DNA of 64,000 bases from JAPLKB01 sp964532465 (GTDB lineage Bacteria > Desulfobacterota > Syntrophorhabdia > Syntrophorhabdales > Syntrophorhabdaceae), in assembly GCA_964532465.1 (NCBI GenBank), contig CAZHHX010000018.1, positions 1 through 64,000 on the forward strand, written 5' to 3'. Below the pieces are notes generated by a model, which saw nothing but the letters and a program-made list of their open reading frames with translations, ran no database searches and had not been told where the DNA came from. This document shows, in pieces, positions 1 through 8,332 of this stretch; the first letter of the stretch is position 1, and each line of letters begins with the position of its first letter. Position numbers and translations under genes: made by a program.

Positions 1-560
1 CTAAATATGAAGAATACATGAGATATGTGCCTGACGATGCAGCTATGGAAAAGCATATAGCCGATCTCGAAACAAGACAGAAGGCTCAGCAGGATAAGGC
101 TGAATATACTCAGAAGGTTGAACGTGCTCAGCAGGAGCGTGACCGGGGAGAAGTCTTCGAGAAACAGGGCAGGATACCTGAAGCTATTGCTAAGTATAAA
201 GAATACATGAAATATGTACCCACAGACCAGGCTATGGCAAAAAGAATAGCTAATCTTGATACAAAACAGAAGGCTCAGCAGGTTAAAGTTGAGTATGCTC
301 AGCGGGAGCGTGACCAGGGAGAAGTCTTTGAGAAGCAGAACAGGATACCTGAAGCAATCGCTAAATATGAAGAATACATGAGATATGTGCCTGACGATGC
401 AGCTATGGAAAAGCACATAGCCGATCTCGAAACAAAACAGAAGGCTCAGCAGGATAAGGCTGAATATGCTCAGAAGGTTGACCGTGCTCAGCAGGAGCGT
501 GACCGGGGAGAAGTTTTTCAGAAGCAGAACAGAATCCCCGAAGCTATTGCTAAATATAAA
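1..560 (+). repeat. 360-bp direct repeat inside the TPR-like gene
   Basis: Positions 1-120 and 361-480 differ at only three bases, and similarity continues with more changes to about 200/560. The period of 360 bp equals two protein units (63 + 57 residues), so the pair was duplicated as a block without breaking the frame. Confidence 0.9.
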
Positions 561-1493
561 GAATACATGAAATATGTACCCACAGATCAAGCTATGGCAA
601 AGCATATCAGCAACCTTGAAAGAAAGCTGGCAGCAGATCAGCAAAAGGCCCAGTATGCAATGCAATTACGAGAACAGGGAGAGAACTTCCAGAAACAGAA
701 CAGGATTCAAGAGGCGATTGCTAAATATAAAGAATACATGAAATATATGCCGAACGATCAGGCCATGGCACAGTATATCAGCGATCTCGAAGGAAGGATT
801 GCCGATGATCAGAAAAAAACCCGGTATGCCATGCAGTTAAGGGCTCAGGGAGAGGCGTTACAGAAACAGAACAGGATTCCTGAGGCAATCGCTAAGTATA
901 AAGAATACATGACATATGTGCCTAATGATGCAGCTATGGCAAAGCATATTAGTAATCTTGAAAGGAAGGCCGCTGAACAACAGCAGAAGGCTCAGTATGC
1001 TCAGCAGGAGCGCGACAAGGGGAAAGCCAGAATTGAGGATATAAGGGATGCAATTAGAATTGTAACTGAAAAGGCCGAGCAAAATAATACCGAGCAATAT
1101 AATCGGGCTGCTGGAAGGTATAACGAAAGCCAGCCCATGGGCCGCCAGCCTAAATCATCTTCATCTTCAGTAGGCTCGTATGAAGGAGCAGTTAACGGAA
1201 AAGGATTGGTGGGAGTTATCCATCTAACTGTATCATTATACACCGGAGCGGAAATGGTGGAAGGTTCTTGTTCGGGTAAATTTGACAGCTATTCTTATAC
1301 CGCAAGGTTCAATGGTAGGATAGACCCATCCACGAGAAGATTTCAGGCTCATATGCAGGGTTATTTTCAAGACCAATCTCCCTTTACCGGTAATGTATTT
1401 GGGATATATCAAAACGGAGCTTTTAGTGGGGACTGGAAGGCATATACCACATACGGCGAGCGCGAAGGGACGTGGCAGGTGGACCGACGTTAA
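1..1493 (+). CDS. Repeat-rich TPR-like protein with C-terminal beta domain (5' end outside window)
   Basis: The reading frame is open to the left edge, so the true start lies outside; the first in-window ATG (18) sits inside a repeat and is not the start. Seen: six helical units beginning at about residues 1, 64, 121, 184, 241 and 298 counted from that ATG, spaced 63, 57, 63, 57 and 57 residues, each with a core like EAIAKYKEYMKYVP followed by a Gln/Lys/Glu-rich linker that is probably coiled coil. This resembles TPR helices with long linkers. Residues 330-385 are charged and low complexity. The last ~105 residues are Gly/aromatic-rich with alternating hydrophobic positions and look like a beta-barrel or sandwich. 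The family is not recognised; binding or scaffolding in the envelope is inference only. Confidence 0.7.
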   Translation, partial: KYEEYMRYVPDDAAMEKHIADLETRQKAQQDKAEYTQKVERAQQERDRGEVFEKQGRIPEAIAKYKEYMKYVPTDQAMAKRIANLDTKQKAQQVKVEYAQRERDQGEVFEKQNRIPEAIAKYEEYMRYVPDDAAMEKHIADLETKQKAQQDKAEYAQKVDRAQQERDRGEVFQKQNRIPEAIAKYKEYMKYVPTDQAMAKHISNLERKLAADQQKAQYAMQLREQGENFQKQNRIQEAIAKYKEYMKYMPNDQAMAQYISDLEGRIADDQKKTRYAMQLRAQGEALQKQNRIPEAIAKYKEYMTYVPNDAAMAKHISNLERKAAEQQQKAQYAQQERDKGKARIEDIRDAIRIVTEKAEQNNTEQYNRAAGRYNESQPMGRQPKSSSSSVGSYEGAVNGKGLVGVIHLTVSLYTGAEMVEGSCSGKFDSYSYTARFNGRIDPSTRRFQAHMQGYFQDQSPFTGNVFGIYQNGAFSGDWKAYTTYGEREGTWQVDRR

Positions 1494-1640
1494 TGGCGGT
1501 TTCGCTGTTCATGCGGTTTTCCGTGACCCTGCGAACCTAACATGGTCAATGAGATCTCGAACGGCACCTATTTGGTCAACCGTGTACGATAAACATCCAG
1601 CCGACATTACAGGTTAGAGGTCAATGGAGGAAACAGTATA

Positions 1641-1718
1641 ATGAAAGGCACAACGACTAAATCAGCACCGGTTAAGGTCGGTGGTGATTTAGTCCGGAAA
1701 TTTACGATCAAAGCCTAA
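1641..1718 (+). CDS. Possible 25-residue peptide, function unknown
   Basis: ATG at 1641 is preceded by GGAGGAAA at 1627-1634 with usable spacing, and the frame stops at TAA 1716-1718. The product is basic and polar (starts MKGTTTKSAP, ends FTIKA) with no signal peptide. The middle of the ORF is made by the two arms of a hairpin, so the peptide may be incidental to an RNA or DNA structure. No family is recognised. Confidence 0.25.
   Translation: MKGTTTKSAPVKVGGDLVRKFTIKA
1655..1694 (+). repeat. 15-bp inverted repeat (hairpin)
   Basis: Arms 1655-1669 and 1680-1694 are complementary over 15 positions with one mismatch and a 10-nt loop. No T-run follows, so it is not a standard intrinsic terminator. 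Confidence 0.8.
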
Positions 1719-1856
1719 AGGCCACGTACTCAACTTGCAGGTCAGCAAGGGAGATCGAGATCGGTCTTTTGTGGGTCCGACTTTGTGTTTTTTGGTAAAA
1801 TAAGTGGAATATGGGGTATGTTCCTAATTAGGCAAATCAAAAGCAGGAGGCAAATC

Positions 1857-2753
1857 ATGCGAATTCATCTTCTATTTACCGTAATTGTGTTGGCGCTAGT
1901 TTTTGTGAGCGGGTCTTCTGTTCATGCGACAAGGGCAACCTTAGAAATTGAATACGTTAAATCTGATGAGCTTATTACAACGGTTGCTCAGGAACTTTCC
2001 CCTGCCACAGCCGATGAGATGAAGAAAGTATTTGACGGCCAGCCACGTTCTTTTTTCGCAGACAAGGACCCGTCAAAATTTCGTGAGGAGCAGTTTAACA
2101 ACAAGTTTACCTGGGAGAGGTTTTGCAAAGTACTTCAGAGGGAATATGTTCTGGATAAGAGCAATGGCTGTGATCTCAATGGGCTTTTGCAACAACCCGG
2201 GTTCTATGAACGAGTGAGAAATATACGGGCAGATAAAACTGAATTAGAGAGTCTGCGCATACTGAGACAAACCTATGAAAACATGCAGTGTGAAGCAACC
2301 GAAGTCCAGGCATCGACTCATAATGATGCAGGAGAGTCTAACAGAAAAGTTGATTGCAGGCTTGCGCTGACGAAACTGAACAGAGCGGTTCTGGAAGCGT
2401 ATTACCCGAAGGAATGCCCGCGATCACCAGAGACAAAGGGAAAGCTTGTCGAAATAGGCGCCTTTTTTTTAGCCGATTTCATCAAACCCTACGTGAAGCG
2501 GAATGAAATTACCAAGGTCAAAAAGTTTTTACAGGCAGTCAATCAAAAGAAGCTCGTGTATGGATATAGGAGTGGGGGAGGAGGAGACGTCGGCTGCTAT
2601 GTTGTGGATTATTCGATAGAGATAAAGTCTGCTTCCACGGGCTCTGATGAAGCAGGAGTTTACATGGTGGTCACTAAGAAACATTATGCCGGGGGTATGT
2701 GCAAGGAATGGCCTCGAGCATGGAAAACCAGCCGGCAGAGAACGGCTCTTTAG
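1857..2753 (+). CDS. Exported protein of unknown family
   Basis: ATG 1857 was chosen because GCAGGAGGC ends six bases before it and because it gives a clean signal peptide: basic MRIH, then a hydrophobic stretch to about residue 20, with a likely cut after HA (about residue 24). An earlier in-frame start at 1785 would bury the signal. The mature part (~274 residues) is mostly helical and charged, with several Cys (for example in QCEATE, DCRLAL and ECPRSP) that could form periplasmic disulfides, and a Gly-rich turn (GYRSGGGGDVGCY) before a beta-like C-terminus. Family not recognised. The short basic tail after MCKEWPRAW could reflect a late frameshift, but this cannot be shown here. The next gene begins 107 bases downstream. 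Confidence 0.6.
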   Translation: MRIHLLFTVIVLALVFVSGSSVHATRATLEIEYVKSDELITTVAQELSPATADEMKKVFDGQPRSFFADKDPSKFREEQFNNKFTWERFCKVLQREYVLDKSNGCDLNGLLQQPGFYERVRNIRADKTELESLRILRQTYENMQCEATEVQASTHNDAGESNRKVDCRLALTKLNRAVLEAYYPKECPRSPETKGKLVEIGAFFLADFIKPYVKRNEITKVKKFLQAVNQKKLVYGYRSGGGGDVGCYVVDYSIEIKSASTGSDEAGVYMVVTKKHYAGGMCKEWPRAWKTSRQRTAL

Positions 2754-2860
2754 TCAGTTCCTCGACCAAAGTGGGCCTTTTGAGACCGGTCACCGCACAA
2801 GATACAGAGAACGTAAGCCCGATTATGTAAAGACATGTATAGACGGAGGCATGGACAATC

Positions 2861-3160
2861 ATGGATAAGGAGAAGGCATTTCAGATTTTTTTGCTGTTGA
2901 TGGTAGGGCTGTTAGTGTTAGCACTTTTCTACTATGGTTTTAAATACATTTACTGTAGTATCTTTCGACCCGGATTCAGGCCGGAATTAAGTCCGCTAAA
3001 AATATCGCATGTCATAATGACCGGGATACTCGAATGGCTCAACTCAATGTTCGGCCCGGTTATATACAGGATATGCACTCTTCTTCTGGGGCTCAGTTCA
3101 TTGTCAATAGGCATTCTGGCAATATATTGTTTTTGGAGGGTATATAAAGCTTCACACTGA
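2861..3160 (+). CDS. Small membrane protein, two predicted TM helices
   Basis: ATG 2861 follows GGAGG (2845-2849) with an 11-base spacing; the ATG at 2851 is too close to that site. Seen: 99 residues, first hydrophobic segment at about 8-26 (FQIFLLLMVGLLVLALFYY), a polar loop with FRPGFRPELS, a weaker hydrophobic stretch around 50-60, and a strong one at about 69-92. No family is recognised. It follows the exported protein at 1857-2753 in the same direction, so the two may be co-transcribed. Confidence 0.5.
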   Translation: MDKEKAFQIFLLLMVGLLVLALFYYGFKYIYCSIFRPGFRPELSPLKISHVIMTGILEWLNSMFGPVIYRICTLLLGLSSLSIGILAIYCFWRVYKASH

Positions 3161-3462
3161 TCTTCCCGGTTTATAGCCAATGATTGATGATGCGCCGGGA
3201 AATTTTCTGCCGCATTTACAAAGCTCCATCGAATTGATTAACGCCAACAGTTGGCGTTATAATCGAAATCACCGGAAAGTCAATAATTACGCTGTTTAAC
3301 ACGATTTCATTTTTAAAACTTCCTCCTGAAATTCAGGCCGCAATCCGGGCAGGAAATTTCTTCATGAACGCTTAGCTTTCCGTGATTATGTCCAACAACA
3401 GGCGCCCAAGATCACATGCAGTAAGAAAAGACGGCCCCAAGTATGAGAAGGGCAGTGAATAG
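3161..3462. other. Gap between converging genes with a short palindrome and a possible zinc-ribbon remnant
   Basis: A near-perfect palindrome lies at 3240-3258 (9-bp arms AACGCCAAC / GTTGGCGTT, one base between). On the minus strand a frame without a start codon, roughly 3318-3410, ends ...EISCPDCGLNFRRKF before a stop. One CxxC knuckle and the lack of a start suggest a gene relic rather than a gene. GGCAGTGAATAG occurs at 3451-3462 and again at 3470-3481, over the end of polX. Confidence 0.4.
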
Positions 3463-5217
3463 CTACAAAGGCAGTGAATAGTGAATGGAGCCGGAATAAT
3501 TCATCGCTCTTTTATTTTTGAATATATCCATTACCCCGGCGGCAGTGCGCGTGTTCAATACATTTTTGTTTTCCTGCCATCCCTTTCGCGCAATACCTGC
3601 ACCATATACGATTTCATAAAGACCGGCTGCTGCGTGGGCATCGGGATTAATGGAAATCATAACCCCTTTCTCTTTTGCATATCTCAAATGTCTCCAGTCA
3701 ATATCAAGGCGGTATGGACTTGCATTGAGCTCTATGATTACATTGTACTTTGCCGCCCCGTCAATGATGTTTCTCATATCAACAGCGTAACCTTCGCGTG
3801 AGAGCAGGAGCCTGCCCGTGGGGTGACCGAGCATGGTGGTATAGGGGTTTTCCATTGCCCGCAAAATCCTTTTCTCCTGTGCCTCCTGGCTCAGGTTAAA
3901 ATTTGAATGTATTGACGCAATAATAAAATCAAAGCCCTTCAGGATTTCCTCGTCGTAATCGAGGCTGCCGTCAGGCAGGATATCGCTCTCAATACCTTTG
4001 AATATGTAAAAATCCGGCGTTGTTTCATTGAGCCTGTCAATGATTTCCCACTGCCGGTAAATATCGTCAACCCTCAGTCCTCCCGCGTAATAGGCGCTTC
4101 TGCTGTGATCTGAAATACCTATATATGCAAGACCCATCTTCCTTGCCTCATCCCTTAGCCGCTCGATTGTATCAACACCGTCGCTGAATTCGGTGTGCAC
4201 ATGGAAGAGCCCCCTCACATCTTCAAGTCTGACAAGTTCCGGAAGTCTCCCCTGCTCTGAAGTTTCTATCTCTCCTGTATCTTCCCTTAATTCCGGCGGA
4301 ATATAGGAAAGGCCGAGAGCGTTATATATCTCCTTTTCAGTTTTAAAATTGATAAACCTGTCTTCTTCAAAGAGTCCGTATTCATTCAGCTTCCATCCCT
4401 TTTTCTTTGAAATTCCCCGCAGCCTTACATTGTGTTCCTTGCTGCCCGTAAAATACATAAGGGCATAGGGATATGCTTCAGGATTTACCACTCTCAGATC
4501 AACTTCAATTCCTGATTTCAGGCGGCAGGATGTCTTTGTGTCGCCAGCAAGCAGTACCTCGTCAATCTCAGGCATGGCAATAAAAAATGCCGATATGGCC
4601 GCATAATCGTCTCCGGCAGCAAGAATATCAATATCTTTTACTGTTTCCTTGTACCTGCGTATACTTCCGCATACCTCAACATACCCCGGCTGAACCATGG
4701 TTTTAAATCTTTCTTTTATCCTTTCGGCATCAGGGTAGGCATCTCCAAGGAGATACTCACCTTTATGCCTTTTAATAAATTCAATCCCTTTCAATATTTT
4801 CTGCTGGGTTTTTTCACCGAATCCGGGCAGTGTTATAAGCCTGTTTTCCTTGCAGGCATATTCAAGCTCACCTGTATTTGTTATGCTGAGTTCATTGTAG
4901 AGTATTTTTATTTTTTTGGGTCCCAGGTTCGGTATGCCGATAAGCTCAAGCAGTGATTCGGGAATTTCATTTTTTAAATCCTCGAAATAAGTCATTCTCC
5001 CGGTCTCACCATACTCTTCAATCTTTTTTGAGAGAGCCTCTCCGATGCCTTTAATCTCGCGGAGCCTTTTTTCTCTTATCATATCTTCAAGATTATCGAT
5101 ACCGGAGAGTGTTCTGGCAGCGTTGTAGTAGGCTCTTGTTTTGAACTGGTTTTCTCCTTTGATTTCAAGGAGCATTGCTATTTCTTCGAGAACCTGCGGG
5201 ATAGATTTATTTTTCAT
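3463..5217 (-). CDS. polX: DNA polymerase/3'-5' exonuclease PolX
   Basis: Bacterial family X polymerase with a C-terminal PHP domain, a gap-filling repair enzyme acting in the cytoplasm. Seen over 584 residues: an N-terminal HhH region (IKGIGEAL around 55, PNLGPKK around 96, LPGFGEKT around 129), the nucleotidyltransferase signature GSIRR (184-188), metal aspartates in DIDIL (195-199) and EVDLR (239-243), and a PHP domain from about 335 with HVHTEFSDG (339-347), IHSNF (436-440), GHPTGRLL (464-471) and NPDAH (524-528). Length and motif order match the family (~570-580). It stands alone; the downstream neighbour is on the other strand. The C-terminal residues IHYSLPL are encoded by a heptamer repeat (3473-3486), so the tail may be a late addition. 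Confidence 0.95.
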   Translation of the reverse strand: MKNKSIPQVLEEIAMLLEIKGENQFKTRAYYNAARTLSGIDNLEDMIREKRLREIKGIGEALSKKIEEYGETGRMTYFEDLKNEIPESLLELIGIPNLGPKKIKILYNELSITNTGELEYACKENRLITLPGFGEKTQQKILKGIEFIKRHKGEYLLGDAYPDAERIKERFKTMVQPGYVEVCGSIRRYKETVKDIDILAAGDDYAAISAFFIAMPEIDEVLLAGDTKTSCRLKSGIEVDLRVVNPEAYPYALMYFTGSKEHNVRLRGISKKKGWKLNEYGLFEEDRFINFKTEKEIYNALGLSYIPPELREDTGEIETSEQGRLPELVRLEDVRGLFHVHTEFSDGVDTIERLRDEARKMGLAYIGISDHSRSAYYAGGLRVDDIYRQWEIIDRLNETTPDFYIFKGIESDILPDGSLDYDEEILKGFDFIIASIHSNFNLSQEAQEKRILRAMENPYTTMLGHPTGRLLLSREGYAVDMRNIIDGAAKYNVIIELNASPYRLDIDWRHLRYAKEKGVMISINPDAHAAAGLYEIVYGAGIARKGWQENKNVLNTRTAAGVMDIFKNKRAMNYSGSIHYSLPL

Positions 5218-5548
5218 AATATTATTATCTTACAATCAGGAAAGGTTAGTCAACCACGAGTTCTGACATTTTCGACAGAATTCGACAAGATAATAATTGA
5301 CAATCATATGTGCTGTGGGTTAAGAGGAAAAGTAACCCATAATCTTATTGACTTGTAAAAAATGCGGTTTACGGATTTATTTCCTGTGACTCCGGGGAAA
5401 ACAATTTTTCCGGAGCTGAATGCTTTCATAAGAGAGGAGATGATCAATAAACTGTCCTGCAACAGACTGCTGAGAATTTATTGGCTGAGATTAATAGATT
5501 AATGGATAATCAACATAATCTCCTGCCAGACAATTAAGAGGAGGTAAC
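5218..5548. other. Divergent gap between polX and fbp
   Basis: It contains two direct TTCGACA copies exactly 10 bp apart (5271-5277 and 5281-5287), about 55-70 bp upstream of polX, and a weak promoter-like TTGACA (5297-5302) facing fbp. A 46-codon frame at 5362-5502 (starts MRFTDLFPVTPG) has no ribosome binding site and is probably not translated. Nothing else is recognisable. Confidence 0.4.
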
Positions 5549-6532
5549 ATGATACAGTTTGAACAAAGCTTTATGAATTTCTTACTTGCCCATCAGGAAA
5601 AATACAATCGTACTTACCACTTCCTTGTTTTGATGGATGCCATCATCAGCGCCGCGAAACATATCCAGCATTACTACCTGACAGGGGCATTAAAAGGCAA
5701 CCTGGGGTATGCAAATGAGATTAATGTTCAGGGTGAAGATGTTTTGCGCATGGATCAGATTGCCCATAATATAGTGGTCCATTACCTGAAAACGACAAAC
5801 AGGGTGATTTATGCAGTCAGCGAGGAAGCGGACGATATTATTAACCTTAATACGGAAGGCGGGCGTTATTTTGTTTATTTCGATCCTCTCGACGGTTCAT
5901 CAAATGTTGCCCACGGGCTGCCCGTGGCCTTTCTCTTCGGTGTTGCAAAGCGAAACCTCAATGGGGATGAGGATGGTCATTTGAGAGCGGGGAAGGATTT
6001 TATAACAGCAGGCATGTTTGTCATACCTACGGGCACATTCACTCTTGCGTTGAAGGAGGCCGGGACATGGAGATTTCATATAGATGACACAATGAATTAT
6101 GTCAAGCCTGTCCGCATGATGCTTCCGGAGGATAAAAAGACCTGGGAGTTGTCATTCAATGCTGCCAATAAGTACTCCTATGCGCGTGATGTCCAGGAGT
6201 GGACAAGCGAACATGTAAGAAAATATGCCTTCAGATACTTGGGCGCCCTGGGAGGAGATTTCCATCGTATTCTTTCTAATGGCGGCATGTTCATGTATCC
6301 TGCTATTGTAAACCACGCTAATCCTGTGAAAAACAGACCTGACGGGAAGCTGAGACTCATGTATGAGGCTGCTGTTGTATCCTTCATGTGCCGCGAAGCC
6401 GGAGGAGATGCCGTGGATGAAACAGGAACACCGATACTTGATATCCAGCCGAAAAAGCACCATCAAAGAACGGCCCTTTACGTCGGTTCAAAGCCTCTGA
6501 TAAAGGAAATTAAGAAGGTCCTTAAAAGGTAA
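5549..6532 (+). CDS. fbp: Class I fructose-1,6-bisphosphatase
   Basis: Removes the 1-phosphate from fructose-1,6-bisphosphate in gluconeogenesis. Seen: 327 residues against ~332 in E. coli; metal-site signature DPLDGSSN at 112-119; EEADD around 92-96; conserved C-terminal block GKLRLMYEAAVVSFM (266-280) with a metal-ligand Glu, then REAGGDAVD. The start ATG follows GAGGAGGTAAC closely. The gene is monocistronic, with a long non-coding gap on each side. An anaerobe building sugars from acyl-CoA or C1/C2 compounds would need it. Some residues of the AMP-inhibition site at the N-terminus differ from enteric enzymes, so AMP control is uncertain. Confidence 0.95.
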   Translation: MIQFEQSFMNFLLAHQEKYNRTYHFLVLMDAIISAAKHIQHYYLTGALKGNLGYANEINVQGEDVLRMDQIAHNIVVHYLKTTNRVIYAVSEEADDIINLNTEGGRYFVYFDPLDGSSNVAHGLPVAFLFGVAKRNLNGDEDGHLRAGKDFITAGMFVIPTGTFTLALKEAGTWRFHIDDTMNYVKPVRMMLPEDKKTWELSFNAANKYSYARDVQEWTSEHVRKYAFRYLGALGGDFHRILSNGGMFMYPAIVNHANPVKNRPDGKLRLMYEAAVVSFMCREAGGDAVDETGTPILDIQPKKHHQRTALYVGSKPLIKEIKKVLKR

Positions 6533-7156
6533 TAAAATAACCCTATCGCTCCTGAGCCGTGCCCGCGGAAGCGGGAAGGCCCCCTGAATTTCAGGAACCA
6601 GTTTTAAAAGCTATCCCGCTTGGCCAATAGCTCTGCGGATAAGATCGCGCGGAACCATGCAGGATAAGACTTTCCGAAGATTTAGGGAATTGCATTCACA
6701 GTGAATGCAATTCCATTCGATAGGTTTTCATGGATATCTACCGGCATCTTTCTATGTGTTTATAATTTCCCAATGTCAAGAATAAAGATTTGACCCCATC
6801 CAATTTTTCTCAAAAGATAGAATTGCGTATAATGGCTTCCATATTGGTTTTAGGGGAATATTAACGATTGCTGTAACTGTTGTAGCAAATATTTATGGGG
6901 ACGGCAAAATACCGGTAGTAAAAAATTGTTCAATGTTCAAGGTTTTCCGCCATGAAGGGATTGAAAATTGTAATCCTTGATATATTTCTTGACATGTCAT
7001 TGAAATAGCAGGAAAATAGAAAAAAAAGGTGGGTTTTGCGAGGATTATTAAAGATTTTCCATTGTTCTCTTGCAGCTCATTTATTGAAAGTAAACCAGTT
7101 CAACCGGGAGTGTAAAAAATATTCTGTATGCTTATATATTGTGTAAGGATTATGCT
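6533..7156. other. Long non-coding gap after fbp
   Basis: No gene is seen. It holds a perfect 13-bp-arm palindrome (6687-6713) and, at 6774-6797, the stretch GTCAAGAATAAAGATTTGACCCC. That resembles sequences often found next to REP-associated tyrosine transposase genes, although no transposase is present. GC-rich short inverted pieces occur at 6555-6640. Confidence 0.4.
6687..6713. repeat. Perfect inverted repeat, 13-bp arms
   Basis: GAATTGCATTCAC and its exact complement are separated by one base (6700). No T-run follows on either strand. It could be a protein-binding site or a cruciform; no assignment is possible. Confidence 0.85.
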
Positions 7157-7879
7157 ATGAATGAAATATTTGATGGTTTTCCATCCGCGACTTTTCAGTT
7201 TCTCAAGGCTCTTTCCGATAACAATAAGAAAGAATGGTTTGAGCTTCATAAAACGGATTACCAGGATTATGTTCTGAAACCATTGCAGGCTTTAGTGGAC
7301 GGATTAGGCCAATTTATGTTGAGTGTTGATCCTGAATTTGAAGTGGCGCCAAGCCTGAATAAGACGATATCGAGAATATATCGGGACACTCGTTTTTCCA
7401 GGAATAAATCCCCCTACAAAACAAGCCATTGGATTACCTTCAAACGTTTCGGAAAAGAGTGGAAAGATTACCCGGCATATTTCTTTGAGATATTGCCAGG
7501 CTCGTATCGCTACGGAATGGGATTCTACAGCGCATGCCGCCAGACTATGGACAATTTTCGAAAAAGCATCGATACAAATCCAAAGTCGTTTCTCTCTGCA
7601 ATATCTTTCTATGCAAATCAGCAAGATTTCGTAATTGAAGGTGAGGAATATAAGAGACCATTAAGAATAAACCTGTCTGAGGAATTACAGGGCTGGTACA
7701 ATAGAAAAAATATTTACCTTGTCAGCAATAGACAAATAGAAGGAAGCTGTATTGACAGGGAATTGATCTCGGATTTGATGCGCGGCTTTAAGACTGTGGC
7801 TCCTTTTTATCGCTATCTGTCCAAGGTGGCCGCAGAAAAGGAAAAGCCCGAGAGCAAAGGCGGTCTGCATATACCGTAA
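7157..7879 (+). CDS. DUF2461 family protein (TIGR02453-like)
   Basis: A 240-residue soluble protein with the marks of DUF2461: the opening FPSATFQFLKALSDNNKKEWF, then the central RIYRDTRFSRNKSPYKTSHW and a Gly/Tyr-rich strand region (GSYRYGMGFYSA). The family has no established biochemical role. ATG 7157 was preferred over TTG 7139 because AAGGA (7145-7149) sits seven bases before it and the family begins near this Met. The gene is alone; the C-terminal ~15 residues (KEKPESKGGLHIP) are probably disordered. Confidence 0.85.
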   Translation: MNEIFDGFPSATFQFLKALSDNNKKEWFELHKTDYQDYVLKPLQALVDGLGQFMLSVDPEFEVAPSLNKTISRIYRDTRFSRNKSPYKTSHWITFKRFGKEWKDYPAYFFEILPGSYRYGMGFYSACRQTMDNFRKSIDTNPKSFLSAISFYANQQDFVIEGEEYKRPLRINLSEELQGWYNRKNIYLVSNRQIEGSCIDRELISDLMRGFKTVAPFYRYLSKVAAEKEKPESKGGLHIP

Positions 7880-8332
7880 GACTCAGGCAAAGTTCGAATA
7901 ATCCGCTGGAGCCGTTCGGCAATAAAGAAGTGTTGCCTCTGGCTCAGCTTTTTTATGATCAAAACGATATTGTCAAAAGTTTCATGAAAAATGGTGCACG
8001 AAATGACTATTGACAGATGTTTACAAAGAGAAAACAGGGGAAGGGGGAAGGAAGTATGGGAAAAGATTCCGGCGGATTCACATCAGCAAATAATGGCTGA
8101 TGGGAATCCGGCTTTAGTGGGTTACGGCATTTTAGAATTTTTACAGATGTGGATGGGCTGTGAGCTTTGCAGACCGTAATCGTACTGAATGTACGATGGA
8201 GGATCGCAAGGCGAAGCAGACCGCCGCAGATTAAAAATTCTCAAATGCCGTAACCCTACCAGGAGAACAAAAACAAACAGCTCAGGAGCAAAGGGAATGA
8301 CCAATAACATCAAAACGACGGGGAGGATAAGA
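7880..8332. other. Non-coding gap carrying a repeat element upstream of the nicotinamidase
   Basis: 7880-8110 shows no gene. 8119-8256 is an inverted-repeat element described separately. An ORF could be extended from the nicotinamidase back to 8189, but that extension is made of the element and has no family similarity. Confidence 0.5.
8119..8256. repeat. Dispersed repeat with 25-bp terminal inverted arms
   Basis: Arms 8119-8143 and 8232-8256 are complementary with one mismatch, around an 88-bp centre. The segment 8198-8250 is closely similar, without gaps, to the reverse complement of 15687-15739, including an almost identical 22-base block (CTGCTTC, then G or A, then CCTTGCGATCCTCC). This shows a family scattered in the genome. 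It carries no ORF of its own. Confidence 0.8.

Larger units (their letters stand above)
1494..1856. other. Gap between the TPR-like gene and the next exported protein
   Basis: There is no convincing long gene here. The region holds a 25-codon ORF with a good ribosome binding site (1641-1718) and a 15-bp-arm hairpin inside it (1655-1694). The rest (1720-1840) shows nothing recognisable. Confidence 0.5.

Noticed and set aside
1393..1617. 74-codon frame overlapping the end of the TPR-like gene
   Set aside because: It lies mostly in another frame of a real gene, has no ribosome binding site and no recognisable product.
7139..7156. TTG start for the DUF2461 protein
   Set aside because: ATG 7157 has AAGGA at proper spacing and fits the family start.
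8189..8332. Longer N-terminus of the nicotinamidase
   Set aside because: The extension is encoded by a dispersed repeat element and the family begins at the inner ATG.
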